The notes below the pieces were generated by a model. It was not told the origin of the DNA. It did not search any database and saw nothing but the letters and a program-made list of their open reading frames with translations. Below are positions 7,396 to 18,300 of a stretch of 45,012 bases of DNA, in pieces (the stretch's first letter is position 1; every line of letters begins with the position of its first letter). The position numbers were made by a program, and so were the translations under genes. This stretch comes from a virus. Location of the stretch: positions 1 through 45,012 of the IMG/VR virus record IMGVR_UViG_3300027906_000035. The stretch is one strand, 5' to 3'.

Positions 7396-8568
7396 ATGGA
7401 TAAAATGGAGGTTTATGCCTTAGATGATGATGGTAATAGAATAGAGCCACAGCAAGAGGTAGAGCAAAAAGAACAAGAAGTTGAACAAGAGGTTGTACAG
7501 CAAGAAGTTGCAGAAGAGGTAAAAGAAATAAAACAAGAAAATGAAGTACAACAAGAAGAAGAAAGTAGTAAAGGTCAAGAGCAAGAGCAAGTCGAAGAGC
7601 AAGACCAGGAAAAGTTACTAACTGAAGAACCAGAAAAAGACGATAACTGGTTTTTAAGTAGATTAAAAGATAGGTATGAGGTGGAATTAAATTCTATTGA
7701 TGACCTTAAAAACGTTCTTTCAAATACTGATAAAGAAAAAGAAAATCTTCCCGAAGATGTGGAGAAATATATGGAGTTTCGTAAAGAAACTGGAAGGTCT
7801 TTTAGTGACTTTGCTGAACTTCAGAAAGATTGGGCTACTGTAGGAGACGGAGATATATTACGTCAATACTATGAGCAAACAAAACCACATTTAGACAGGG
7901 AGGATATTGAGCATATTTTAAATGAACAATTTTCTTATGATCAAGAGATAGATGATGATAAGGATATTAGGGCAAAAAAAATTGCTCACAAAGAAGCATT
8001 GTATGAGGCTAGAAATCACTTTGAAAAGTTAAAGGAAAAATATAAAGCTCCGCTAGGGTCTAGTGAAGCTGATATTCCTGAGGCATACAAAGAAGCTTTT
8101 AGCTTTTATAATGAATATAAAACTCAAAATGAAAAAGATTCTATCGCTCGAAAAGAGCAGGCTTCTTATTTCACTGAAAAAACTAATTCTTTATTTTCAA
8201 ATGAATTCAAAGGTTTTGAATTTAATCTTGGAGATGAAAAAAAGGTTTTTAAACCAAGTGATTTAGATAAAGTGAAGTCTAATCAGAGCAATGTTCAGAA
8301 TTTTATTTCTCAACATGTTGATGAGAAAGGATTCTTAAAAGATCCTGCCACTTATCACCGTTCTTTGTACACGGCTATGAATCCTGATGCTATAGCAAAA
8401 CATTTTTATGAGCAAGGGAAATCAGATGCTACTGGAGATATTATCAAGGAAACTAAAAATATCGACATGGGAGTTCGTGAAAACACGGTAACGGATACAG
8501 GAGGAACTAAGTTTAGAATAGTAGAGTCAGAGGACAAGTTTGAGTTTAAAATTAAAAAACGAAACTAA
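7396..8568 (+). CDS. Capsid scaffolding protein (putative)
   Basis: 390 aa, highly acidic and helical. Residues about 15-80 are almost pure Glu/Gln/Val/Lys (EQKEQEVEQEVVQQEVAEE); the middle has long charged helices (EALYEARNHFEKLKEKYK); the C-terminus is basic (FKIKKRN). Known: scaffolding proteins between portal and coat genes are acidic, helical, poorly conserved, and end in a short basic helix that binds coat protein. The position fits exactly. The ATG at 7396 is preceded by an A/T leader; a second ATG three codons later is possible. No protease motif is seen, so scaffold exit rather than cleavage is likely. Confidence 0.75.
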   Translation: MDKMEVYALDDDGNRIEPQQEVEQKEQEVEQEVVQQEVAEEVKEIKQENEVQQEEESSKGQEQEQVEEQDQEKLLTEEPEKDDNWFLSRLKDRYEVELNSIDDLKNVLSNTDKEKENLPEDVEKYMEFRKETGRSFSDFAELQKDWATVGDGDILRQYYEQTKPHLDREDIEHILNEQFSYDQEIDDDKDIRAKKIAHKEALYEARNHFEKLKEKYKAPLGSSEADIPEAYKEAFSFYNEYKTQNEKDSIARKEQASYFTEKTNSLFSNEFKGFEFNLGDEKKVFKPSDLDKVKSNQSNVQNFISQHVDEKGFLKDPATYHRSLYTAMNPDAIAKHFYEQGKSDATGDIIKETKNIDMGVRENTVTDTGGTKFRIVESEDKFEFKIKKRN

Positions 8569-8590
8569 AAACTTTTAAAATTATTAAAAC

Positions 8591-9928
8591 ATGTCTGTAA
8601 CTATGACTGGAGTCGGTGGTGCATTAACCCCCGCTCCTTCGAAAGCAACGCTTTCAAGTAATTATTTAGGGTCAAGTATTGAGTTTACATCTCAATATCT
8701 TCCCGATGTTTATGAAAAAGAATTTGAAAAATACGGAAATCGTTCTGTATCTTCTTTTTTAAGAATGGTAGGCGCTGAAATGCCTTTTGCTTCTGACGTT
8801 ATTCAATGGTCAGAGCAAGGTAGATTGCACCTAGCAGTAACTGGCGCTTCAAGATCAGCTGATGTTATTACTTCAAATGGACACCCATTTAGAGTAAATC
8901 AAACAGTAGTGATTTCTGATGGAACTGACCAGGAAAAAGCGATTATAACGGCGGTAACTGCAAACACATTTACAGTTGCCTCTTATGAAAATGCTAACCT
9001 TGCAGCAGCTATTGCTACAAGTGGCCTTAAGGTTTTTGCTTATGGTTCTGAATTTGCGAAAGGAACTTCTGGTATGGCGGGAAGCTTAGAAGCTGCTAAA
9101 GACATTCAAACTAATAACCCAATTATTATCAAAGATAAGTATGAGGTTAATGGTTCTGACTTAGCTCAGATTGGATGGATTGAAGTAACTACTGAGAATG
9201 GAGCAACCGGATACCTTTGGTATTTAAAATCAGAGCACGAAACTCGTTTAAGATTTGAAGATTACCTAGAGTTATCTTTAATTGAAGGCAAGCCTGCCGC
9301 ATCATCTTCTGGTGCTGAGACTGCTGGATTTAAAGGAACAAAAGGTTTATTCCACGAAATCGAAAACAGAGGTAATATTGCTACTGGATCTGTTGCCGCA
9401 AGAACTGATATTGAAGAACTAATTAAGGTTCTAGATAAAGAGGGAGCTATTCAAGAAAACGTAATGTTTGTGAATAGAACAAAATCTTTTGAAATTGATA
9501 CAGTTTTAGCTGCACAAAACAACTCAGGTGCATCAACTGCATCTTACGGTTTGTTTGACAATGATGAGTCAATGGCTTTAAATCTTGGATTTACAGGATT
9601 TAACTTAGGATACGATTTTTACAAATCTGACTGGAAATACTTAAACGATGCTACTACTGGGTCTTTGACTTCTGCTGTAGACGGAGTTATTGTGCCTGCT
9701 GGTACAACTACTATTTACGATCAGATTTTAGGAAAGAACGCAACTCGTCCTTTCTTACATGTAAAATATCGTAAGTCAGAAGCTGAAGATAGAAAGTACA
9801 AGTCTTGGGTAGTTGGATCTGCCGGAGGTGCTGGAATGTCTAGTGATCTAGATGCAATGCAAGTACACTTCTTATCTGAGCGTGCACTATGTGTACACGG
9901 AGCTAACAACTTCATCATAATGAAGTAA
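8591..9928 (+). CDS. Major capsid (coat) protein
   Basis: 445 aa. Assigned by position after portal and scaffold, by size, and by composition: balanced, soluble, with many short beta segments and Gly/Ala/Ser-rich loops. Motifs include SSNYLGSSIEFTSQYLPDVYE near the N-terminus (quoted parts SIEFTSQYLPDVYE), RSVSSFLRMVGAEMPFASD around residues 50-70, and a C-terminal VHFLSERALCVHGANNFIIMK-like ending (ERALCVHGANN). I recognise the FTSQYLPDVYEKE and E-x-P-F-x-SD-x-I-x-W-x-EQGRLH pattern from coat proteins of related Bacteroidota podoviruses. Codon use is more GC-rich at wobble positions (GCT, CGT, TAC, AAC) than in neighbours, fitting high expression. A strong terminator follows. Confidence 0.85.
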   Translation: MSVTMTGVGGALTPAPSKATLSSNYLGSSIEFTSQYLPDVYEKEFEKYGNRSVSSFLRMVGAEMPFASDVIQWSEQGRLHLAVTGASRSADVITSNGHPFRVNQTVVISDGTDQEKAIITAVTANTFTVASYENANLAAAIATSGLKVFAYGSEFAKGTSGMAGSLEAAKDIQTNNPIIIKDKYEVNGSDLAQIGWIEVTTENGATGYLWYLKSEHETRLRFEDYLELSLIEGKPAASSSGAETAGFKGTKGLFHEIENRGNIATGSVAARTDIEELIKVLDKEGAIQENVMFVNRTKSFEIDTVLAAQNNSGASTASYGLFDNDESMALNLGFTGFNLGYDFYKSDWKYLNDATTGSLTSAVDGVIVPAGTTTIYDQILGKNATRPFLHVKYRKSEAEDRKYKSWVVGSAGGAGMSSDLDAMQVHFLSERALCVHGANNFIIMK

Positions 9929-9935
9929 TTTAACT

Positions 9936-9982
9936 GGGTAGGCTGGGGGCTTGTTAGGCCCCCATAACCTATCATTTTTATT
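9936..9982 (+). terminator. Rho-independent terminator after the coat gene
   Basis: The core stem TGGGGGC (9944-9950) pairs perfectly with GCCCCCA (9958-9964) around a seven-base loop. Outer bases GGTAGG/CCTATC extend the stem with one mismatch and a small internal loop, and ATTTTTATTTT follows. It lies 8 bases after the coat stop. A strong terminator here would separate high-level coat transcription from the connector genes. Confidence 0.8.
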
Positions 9983-10002
9983 TTAATTTAATACTTAATA
10001 CA

Positions 10003-10755
10003 ATGCCTAGAAAAAAAACAACTCCCTCTTGGGAGATAAAAGACAGAATTTATATTCTAAAAGGAGGAATGACTCCTGTGAACTACATACTTCGTTCACG
10101 CCACCATTTAAACAAGCCTCTTCAATATTTTGATGGATCAATGAGCAGATCGCTAAGGTATGCTTCTAATCAAGTTTCTCTTTTTGAAGACGAGCAGACG
10201 GGAGATGTTACACTGCCTGCTGTAATTTTTAAAGATGGAAAACTGGTTGTTGCAAAAGAAAACGTATTGCTTCAACAATTTTTATCCATATATCATCCCG
10301 ATCTCGGGAAGGTTTACTCAGAATTTGATGCTAATAAAGAGGCTGAAGCTGATGTTAAAACAGTAGAAGAAGAGCTGGACGCAATGAATATAGCTAAAGA
10401 TTTGCCTATAGAGGATTTAGAGGCTATTGCAAGGGTCGTTCTTCAGGGCAGAGTCTCTGATATGGCTTCAAATGAAATAAGAAGAGATATGCTCATCTAT
10501 GCTAGACAAAATCCTAATGAGTTTATTCAGCTTACTAAAGATGAAAACATAAACCTAAGAAACGTTGCTGTAAGGGCTGTTGAAATGGGGATACTTTTTA
10601 TCAAAGATGACCAAAGAACTGTTTGTTGGAATGATTCAAAGAAAGAAAAAATCATTACAGTTCCTTATGGAGAAAATGTGTATAGCGCATTAGCAGTTTA
10701 CTTTAAAACAGATGAAGGGCTAGATACTCTTCAAGCCATCAATAACAAGCTATAG
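10003..10755 (+). CDS. Conserved phage protein downstream of coat gene, unknown role
   Basis: 250 aa. N-terminus MPRKKTTPSWEIKDRIYILK, then RSRHHLNKPLQYFDGS, NQVSLFEDEQTG and an IFKDGKLVV strand; the second half is helical (EDLEAIARVVLQGR, IRRDMLIYARQNP). I recognise the family: a protein starting MPRKK...W-x-[IV]-K-[DN]-R-x-Y and containing RSRH..KPL..[FY]D regularly follows the coat gene in Bacteroidota podoviruses. Its function is not known to me; a head accessory or assembly role is inferred from position. It ends 30 bases before a terminator. Confidence 0.65.
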   Translation: MPRKKTTPSWEIKDRIYILKGGMTPVNYILRSRHHLNKPLQYFDGSMSRSLRYASNQVSLFEDEQTGDVTLPAVIFKDGKLVVAKENVLLQQFLSIYHPDLGKVYSEFDANKEAEADVKTVEEELDAMNIAKDLPIEDLEAIARVVLQGRVSDMASNEIRRDMLIYARQNPNEFIQLTKDENINLRNVAVRAVEMGILFIKDDQRTVCWNDSKKEKIITVPYGENVYSALAVYFKTDEGLDTLQAINNKL

Positions 10756-10784
10756 TAAATCCACCTTAACTATGCTTGAAATTA

Positions 10785-10815
10785 AGGGGTCGAAAATATC
10801 GACCTCTTTTTTTTT
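10785..10815 (+). terminator. Rho-independent terminator
   Basis: AGGGGTCGA (10785-10793) pairs with TCGACCTCT (10799-10807) around AAATA, with one G-T pair, and is followed directly by nine T's. A textbook intrinsic terminator for the transcript of the gene ending at 10755, placed immediately upstream of a new promoter element. Confidence 0.85.
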
Positions 10816-10817
10816 CG

Positions 10818-10825
10818 TACATTTG
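10818..10825 (+). promoter_or_regulatory. Promoter -7 element TACATTTG (leaderless start)
   Basis: TACATTTG matches TAnnTTTG exactly and lies only four bases upstream of the ATG at 10830, just after an intrinsic terminator. With the usual distance from this element to the start site, the transcript would begin at or within a base or two of the ATG, so the mRNA would be leaderless. The same geometry is found at 20874-20881. Confidence 0.6.
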
Positions 10826-10829
10826 TAGC

Positions 10830-11516
10830 ATGATAAATCATGTTAGAAATACTGTTTTAACTGTACTAAATAAGGAAAATAGAGGCTTTATAACGCCTCA
10901 ACAGTTTAATTCTTACGCAAAGCATGCGCAACAGTTAATCTTTAATCAGAAGATCTCTGAGTACTCAAGAATGGTGGCCGCTAGGAACTCTAGAATGGTG
11001 GCTACTGACTTTATGGATAGGGTTGATATTTTAAAGTCTAATCTTGAAGTTTTTACAGAAGAAACAACTGTCAATAAAACATTAACGAGGTATATAAAAC
11101 CTAGCGATTTTCAACACTTAGTTTCTTTAAGGTATTCAAACAAAGAAGTTGAGCAGGTTTCTAGAGATAAAGAAAGATATTTAGTTGACTCTAATTTAAC
11201 AGCGCCTACGGACACTTATCCTGTTTTTGTGGATAGAGGAAGTAACATTATACTTTACCCTCAAACACTTGCAGGGGCTGTTGATTTTATTTACATAAGA
11301 AATCCAAAGGATCCAAAATGGACCTATAATACAATAGGAGAAAATCCTGTTTTTAATATAAATGCATCTGATTATCAGGACTTCGAATTAGATCAAGATG
11401 AGTCTGTAAATTTAATAGTTGAGGTTTTGAAACTAACTGGTGTTACTATAAGGGAGGCAGAGGTTACTCAGGCGGCAACTACTATTGACCAGGTGAATAC
11501 AAGTAAAGAAGCATAA
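10830..11516 (+). CDS. Virion connector/neck protein (putative)
   Basis: 228 aa starting MINHVRNTVLTVLNK. The start was set at the ATG after the promoter, because upstream codons in this frame run through the terminator. The N-terminal helical part (ENRGFITPQQFNSYAKHAQQL) and the following FTEETTVNK...RYIKPSDFQHLVSLRY region are familiar from a protein that regularly follows coat genes in Bacteroidota podoviruses and crAss-like relatives, thought to be a head-tail adaptor. The C-terminal half is beta-rich (FVDRGSNIILYPQ, VDFIYIRNPKDPKW). It is followed two bases later by a second connector-like gene. The role is inferred from position. Confidence 0.65.
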   Translation: MINHVRNTVLTVLNKENRGFITPQQFNSYAKHAQQLIFNQKISEYSRMVAARNSRMVATDFMDRVDILKSNLEVFTEETTVNKTLTRYIKPSDFQHLVSLRYSNKEVEQVSRDKERYLVDSNLTAPTDTYPVFVDRGSNIILYPQTLAGAVDFIYIRNPKDPKWTYNTIGENPVFNINASDYQDFELDQDESVNLIVEVLKLTGVTIREAEVTQAATTIDQVNTSKEA

Positions 11517-11517
11517 T

Positions 11518-12375
11518 ATGGCATTAACTGATCAACAATACTATTCATCAGCATCAAACCATGGAGACGCACAGTTTATTAGTCTTAAGGAAATTGTAAA
11601 TAATTTTTATTTATTTTACATTGGAGATGAAAAAGTAATAAATAACGTCAAAAGATTTGATGTAATATTCCATGCCAAAAGAGCCGTACAAGAGTTAAAT
11701 TATGACGCATTAAAAAATGTTAAGGCACTAGAGTTAGAGCTTCCAGATAATTTAAAATTAACAGTTCCTAAAGACTTTGTAAAGCTTGTTAGATTGTCTT
11801 GGGTAGATGAAAGAGGCAGGCTACATCCTTTGATGGTTAATAATGACACAACAATAGCAAAGTCATATCTACAAGACAATAACTATAATATTCTTTTTGA
11901 TAGCAACGGAGCCGCTTTAGAAGGAACTTCTTTTATAGACACCAAGCTTTCGGAGATTCAAAACACAACACAAGACGCTTCCTCATCATTAAGTGATGAG
12001 TTTTTTGGCGGAAGGTTTGGTCTTGACACTTCTATATCAAATGTAAATGGAAGTTATAATCTAGATAAATCAACCGGAGTAATAAGGTTTAGCTCAGAGG
12101 TGAAAGGAAAGCATGTTGTTGTTGAATATATAACAGATGGATTAGAATATTTAACGGAAGAAGAGATACAAATAAATAAATTAGCAGAAGACTATATATA
12201 CAAACAGATAGCGTACGAGATTATAAAACATAAGTTTAATGTTCAAGAATATATAGTTAGAAGAATTAAAAACGAAGCTTTTGCTTCTATGAAAAACATG
12301 AAGATCCGTTTAATGGACATACATCCTTTTGATCTGATTCAGACCCTAAAAGGAAGAAATAAATGGATTAAGTAA
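11518..12375 (+). CDS. Head-tail connector/stopper-like structural protein
   Basis: 285 aa. It begins with YYSSASNHGDAQFISLKEIVNNF and contains HAKRAVQELNYDALK, LELPDNLKLTVPKDFVKLVRLSW, and a C-terminal helical part (AEDYIYKQIAYEIIKHKFN). The RAVQELNYDALK-like helix followed by a P-x-D-[FY]-V-x-[LY]-x-[KR] strand is a pattern I know from neck proteins of podoviruses. It shares its last base with the first base of the giant tail gene (TAATG). Inference: ring component between portal and tail. Confidence 0.65.
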   Translation: MALTDQQYYSSASNHGDAQFISLKEIVNNFYLFYIGDEKVINNVKRFDVIFHAKRAVQELNYDALKNVKALELELPDNLKLTVPKDFVKLVRLSWVDERGRLHPLMVNNDTTIAKSYLQDNNYNILFDSNGAALEGTSFIDTKLSEIQNTTQDASSSLSDEFFGGRFGLDTSISNVNGSYNLDKSTGVIRFSSEVKGKHVVVEYITDGLEYLTEEEIQINKLAEDYIYKQIAYEIIKHKFNVQEYIVRRIKNEAFASMKNMKIRLMDIHPFDLIQTLKGRNKWIK

Positions 12376-15300
12376 TGAAGTTTAAAAATATCTTCAGCTC
12401 CGGAAAAATGAACAAAGACCTGGACGAAAGGCTTGTTCAGAAAGGAGAGTATCGTGATGCTTTAAATGTAAAGGTTTCAAACTCTAGTGGCTCAGATGTT
12501 GGATCAGTAGAGAATGAAATCTCTAATGCCGTGCTATCTAGTTTGAGCATGGGAAATAATCCTGTTTGTATTGGATCTGTAGCTGACGATGTTAATAATA
12601 AAATATATTGGTTTGTAAGATCTGACTTAGGAAGTTATGTTTGTGAATATGATTCTGACAACAATGCGTCTTCATTTGTTTTAATAGATACAAGAACTGG
12701 GCACAATAATGTTTTAAATTTTACAAAAACTAATTTTATTGAGTCAAATATTCTTATAGACATTGACAATAATAAAAGATTTTTGTTTTTTACAGATGGA
12801 TTGAATCCTCCTAGGCGGGTTGAAATTGATTCTGCCAAGCTTATAGACGGAAACGATTTTGATAAATATGACATAGATGTTATACAAAAACCACCATTAT
12901 ACCCGCCAGTCTTAACTCTTCAAAGCGCAACAAATGAAGAAAATACTATTGAAGAAAGATTTCTTTATTTTTCCTATAGATATAAGTATAAGCATGGAGA
13001 GTATAGTGCGTTGTCTCCTTTTTCGGAAGTAGCTTTTTTTCCTAAATCTTTTTCTTTAGATTTTTCTACCGGACTAAATAAGTCTATGGTAAATGCAAAC
13101 GGATCAGTAAGCATACAGTTTGATACAGGGTCAAAAAACGTTACAGACGTAGAGATTGTTTTTAAAGAAAGTAACTCTAGTGTTGTGTACGTTGTGGAAT
13201 CTATTAACAAGGAAGATGAATCTTATGCAAATAATGCTACGCAAAACTTTTTGTTTAAAAACTCAAAAATATACAAAGCCCTTGCAGAAAAAGAGTTGTT
13301 TAGGGTATATGATAATGTGCCCTTAAAGGCAAAAACTCAACAACTTATAGGCAACAGGATTGTTTATGGAAATTATGTAGAAAATTTTAACCTTATTGAT
13401 TCTAATGGAAATAAGGTAAAACCAGACATTAATCTACAAGCTACAACAGCAACAATAACTACGCCTCCTGTTTCAAGTGTAAAAAGTAACAAAGATTATG
13501 AAGCTGGAATTGTTTATTTAGACGATTATGGTAGAGCCACAACTGTTATTACATCTCCCCAATCTAGCACAAATATTCCGTTAAGCAATCAAAAGCTACA
13601 AAATAAATTGCAGGTAACAATAAATCACCTGCCTCCTGCTTTTGCAAAAAAATACAGAATATATATAAAGCAAAGCAAAGGAAACTATGAAAGTATATCT
13701 CCTGCGATATTTTATGAGGAACAAGAAACAGGTTATGTTTATGTTCAGCTAAATGGCAACGATAAGAACAAAATAAAAGAAGGGGAATTTCTTGTAGTAA
13801 AAGCCGACTCTAGGGGTGTTAAAACAGGTCTTGTGGAGACTCAAGTTTTAGAGATGAAAGAACAGGGCGTTAACTTTTTAGAAGATGACACTTACCCAGG
13901 AACCGGAGATCCTCCAATTGCACAGCAGCCAGGGTTTTACGCTAAATTTAAACCAAGTGGATATAGTCTTTCTATAGATGATTTTGTTAGAACAGAACAT
14001 ACTGACTATGATGATTCTAGTAATAAAAGAGACAACCCTTTAAATATTCAATTTAACTCCTCAGTAGTTGAAGGCCCTTTTTATTATGGAACAAATGGAG
14101 CTGTAACCGACGTTACGCTTGCTGGAACATACACTATATCTGAAGAGTTTGCTAGAATTAGAATTGAAATTGATGGAATAAATGTAGATGTTAATGGAAA
14201 TGGTTCTTTAATAGTTGATACATTCCAATGGTCAGTCGACACTCTTGATAATAATAGCACAAACACTTTAAGCGCAACAAATTTACCCATAACCCCAGGA
14301 ACCCCAATAGCTCTTACTGGATCTGGATTGACAATTGATTTTGCTGCTGCAACAGGGCACACGATAGGTGACAGATGGATGTTTAACGCTAGGCCTTCAA
14401 CAATAAATGCTCTTTACACCAATACAAGCGAGAGAGAACAAAGAGCTTATTCTCAATTTAGAAGTTTTCCTCAATCCGAAGAAGAAATACCTTTAGGAAC
14501 AATAATAAATTTTACATACGATGAGTACAATAGGGGGACCCAGTATATAACGCATGAATTTGTAGTTAATCAAACATTCAAAAACCTAGAAGAATGGTAT
14601 CATGAAAGCGGAGCCAAAGCAATATTAAATCCTGATATTCCTGAAAACAGAATATTTTTCTTAAGAGGGACGTATGGATCTAGTCAGTCTCTTATAGACA
14701 ACTCTTTGACTAGTGATCTTTTAATGGTTATAAAATCTAAGTTTCAACAAAATACATCTACAAATAAAAGAGCTAAAGTAGATAACATATTTGTTTTATT
14801 TACAAGACAGACAACTGACATAATAAATTTAGAAACAAAACCAGAAACAATAAACTCTGAGATATTTTATGAGCTTCCGGCAACATACAATATAAATAGT
14901 CAAGGGTATCACGAGGCCCCCGCTGGAGGCACAACTCAAACAGATTCAACTCAAGCTACTTTCGAGCTTCCGTTTTTCAATTGTTTTTCATGGGGAAATT
15001 GTGTTGAGTCATATAAAATAAAAGACGATTTTAATGCTAAGTTTTTTGAGCCAGAAAATAAGCCATCATCAAACTTGAAGGATTATAAGCAAAATAACAG
15101 AACAACTTCACTGACTTACAGTAATGTTTATGATCAAACAACAAAATACAATGGATTAAATGAGTTTAATCTGTCTACCGCAAACTACAAAGATATGGAT
15201 GACTTTTATGGAAGCATCAATAAGATTGTAGGGAGAGAATCTGACCTAGTTGTATTTCAAGAAAATAGAGTTTCTAAACTGTTGTTTAACAAGAGTGTTT

Positions 15301-18300
15301 TATTTAACGCCGATGGAGGCGGAAATGTTGCTTCTAGCACAAACATCTTAGGACAAGATATTCCTTATCTTGGTGAATATGGAGTTACATCTAATCCTTT
15401 TGCTGTAGTAATATGGGGCGGAAGAATATATTTTGTAGATGAAAGAAGAAGGGTTATTTGTAGACTATCTCAAGATGGCATAACACAAATATCAGACTAT
15501 GGAATGCTTGATTGGTTCGGAGATGCTTTGAGAGTGACTCCTGATGTTATAGGGGGGTATGATCCAACTGATCGCTCTTATTCATTATCACTTCGTGGAG
15601 CTCAAGAAGAATGGAGAGAGGACGAAGTAGAGTGTGAAATTTTATATGATAGCACAGATACGGATAGCGACGGTACTGTTGACTCTATAGATACAGATGA
15701 CGATGGTGACGGGGTGCTTGATACCGTAGACGCATTCCCATTAGATTCAACAGAGAGCGTAGATACCGATGGAGATGGTATTGGAGATAACGCTGACACT
15801 GACGACGATGGGGATGGAGTTGATGACGCTCAAGATGCATTCCCCCTAGACGCTACTGAAACAACCGACACAGACTCAGATGGAATAGGAGACAATACTG
15901 ATACCGACGATGACGGCGATGGTGTTTTAGATGTTAATGAAGGTGACATGGATGGAGATGGAGTTGATGACAACAACGATACTGATACTGACGGAGATGG
16001 TACACCTAACTCAACAGACACTGACGATGATAACGATGGGGTGCTAGATGGAAGCGATGCTTTACCAACAAATCCTAATGAGTCTGTTGACACTGATGGA
16101 GATGGCATAGGAAATAATCAGGATACTGACGACGATGGCGATGGGGTTTTAGATACACAAGATGCATTCCCATTAGATTCTACAGAAAGTGTTGATACTG
16201 ACGGTGACGGGATCGGCAACAATACCGACACGGATGACGATGGTGACGGAGTTCTCGATTCTTCTGACGCATTCCCATTAGATTCTACAGAAACGGTAGA
16301 TTCTGATTCAGATGGCCTTGGAGATAATGCAGACCCAGACGATGATAATGATGGAATAGCAGATATAAATGAAGTCGATAGCGATGGAGAGCCCCCTGTA
16401 GATGATATAGATACTGACGATGATAATGATGGAGTTTTAGATGTAAATGATGCTTTCCCATTAGATCCTACCGAGACAACCGACACAGATTCTGATGGGA
16501 CCGGTGACAACGCTGATACAGATGATGATAACGATGGAGTGTTAGATACAGCTGATGCATTTCCTTTAGACTCTACAGAGACTGTTGACACAGATAGTGA
16601 TGGAACTGGTGATAACGCTGATACCGATGACGATAACGACGGTGTTTTAGATGTAAATGACGCATTCCCGTTAGATGCCAACGAAACAACGGATACAGAT
16701 GGAGATGGGGTAGGAAATAACGCTGATTTAGATGATGACAATGACGGTGTTTTAGATTTACAGGACGCTTTTCCTTTAGATTCAACTGAAACTATAGATA
16801 CAGATTCTGATGGCATAGGAAATAATGCAGACACAGATGATGACGGAGATGGAGTTGCTGATTCAAGCGATGCATTCCCGTTAGACTCAACTGAAAGCGT
16901 TGATACAGATAGCGATGGAACTGGTGACAATGCGGACACGGACGATGATAATGATGGAACACCTGATACGTCAGATGCATTTCCACTAGATGCGTCAGAG
17001 ACAACTGATACAGATGGTGACGGAACAGGCGATAATGCAGATACAGATGATGACAATGATGGCACTCCAGACTCTTCTGATGCGTTTCCGCTAGACGCAA
17101 CTGAAACTACAGACACTGACAGTGATGGTGTTGGGGACAATGCTGATACTGATGATGACAATGATGGGGTACTTGATAGCGCAGACGCTTTTCCTTTAGA
17201 CGCAACCGAAACTACAGATACAGATTCTGATGGTATCGGAGATAATGCTGATTTAGATGATGATGGAGATGGGATAAGTGATGCTTATGAAACACAGCTA
17301 GGAACAAATCCTTTAGACAGCACAGATACTCCAACAGATACAGATTCTGATGGCATACCAAACGCCATAGATACAGATGATGACAATGACGGGACTCCAG
17401 ATACCAGCGATGCTTTCCCTCTTGATTCTACAGAAACAACAGATACCGATGGAGATGGTACGGGAGATAACGCTGATACAGATGATGATAATGACGGAGT
17501 TCCAGATGCAGATGAAATAGCTGCAGGAACAGATCCTTTGGATAGTACTAGCACGCCTCCGGACACAGACGGAGATGGAACTCTAGACTATTTAGATACA
17601 GATGATGATAACGATGGGGTCTTAGATGTGAATGACGCTTTCCCACTAGATGCCTCTGAAAGCGTAGATACCGATGGAGATGGTATTGGTAATAATGCCG
17701 ACACGGATGATGATAACGATGGGCTAACTGATGCTCAAGAAGCAACAGCTGGTACAAATCCATTGCTTGCTGATACAGACAGCGACTTTATAGTTGACTC
17801 TGTTGACCCTGATCCTTTAGATTCGTCTAATCCAACAGTGAGTGATACTTCAGGTGGAGGAAGAAGCTCTTCTTGCACTACGCCAGAAACGCATCATTAC
17901 TTTCCAAATTCTGGGAGCCTCTACGGAACAGGCAGCCAAGCCCATGACTACAGACTTAATGGAGACCTTTTTAATCAGAATATTAGTCAGACAGATTCAG
18001 ATTTATCAATAATCCCCCAAGCGTCTTCGGCAATTACATTATCAAATAACACAACCTTGTCATCTGTTAATTTAACAGACGCCCCTAAATTTAACGATGG
18101 CGTTAACGGAAACTCTACTGGAGTGACATACAATGACAGGTATATTACAAAAGCAGCGGCTGTAGCTGCAGGTTACACAATAGGAATAATGAGAAACTCT
18201 GATGAGTCTGTAAAGCCTTTGACTGGTCAAAGTGTAAATGATATACCTAATGATGCAATACTAATAGCACACACTACTGATCTTGGAACAAATCCAAATA

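Noticed and set aside
10776-10829. TTG-started 18-residue extension of the connector gene
   Set aside because: It would translate through an intrinsic terminator and the promoter element; the ATG at 10830 fits both.
16118-17161. Long leftward open frame (347 codons, Ser/Val/Pro-rich) across the repeat array
   Set aside because: It is the antisense of the TSP3 repeats: GAT/GAC-rich codons read backwards give ATC/GTC and few stops. The same holds for several shorter leftward frames at 15602-17763.
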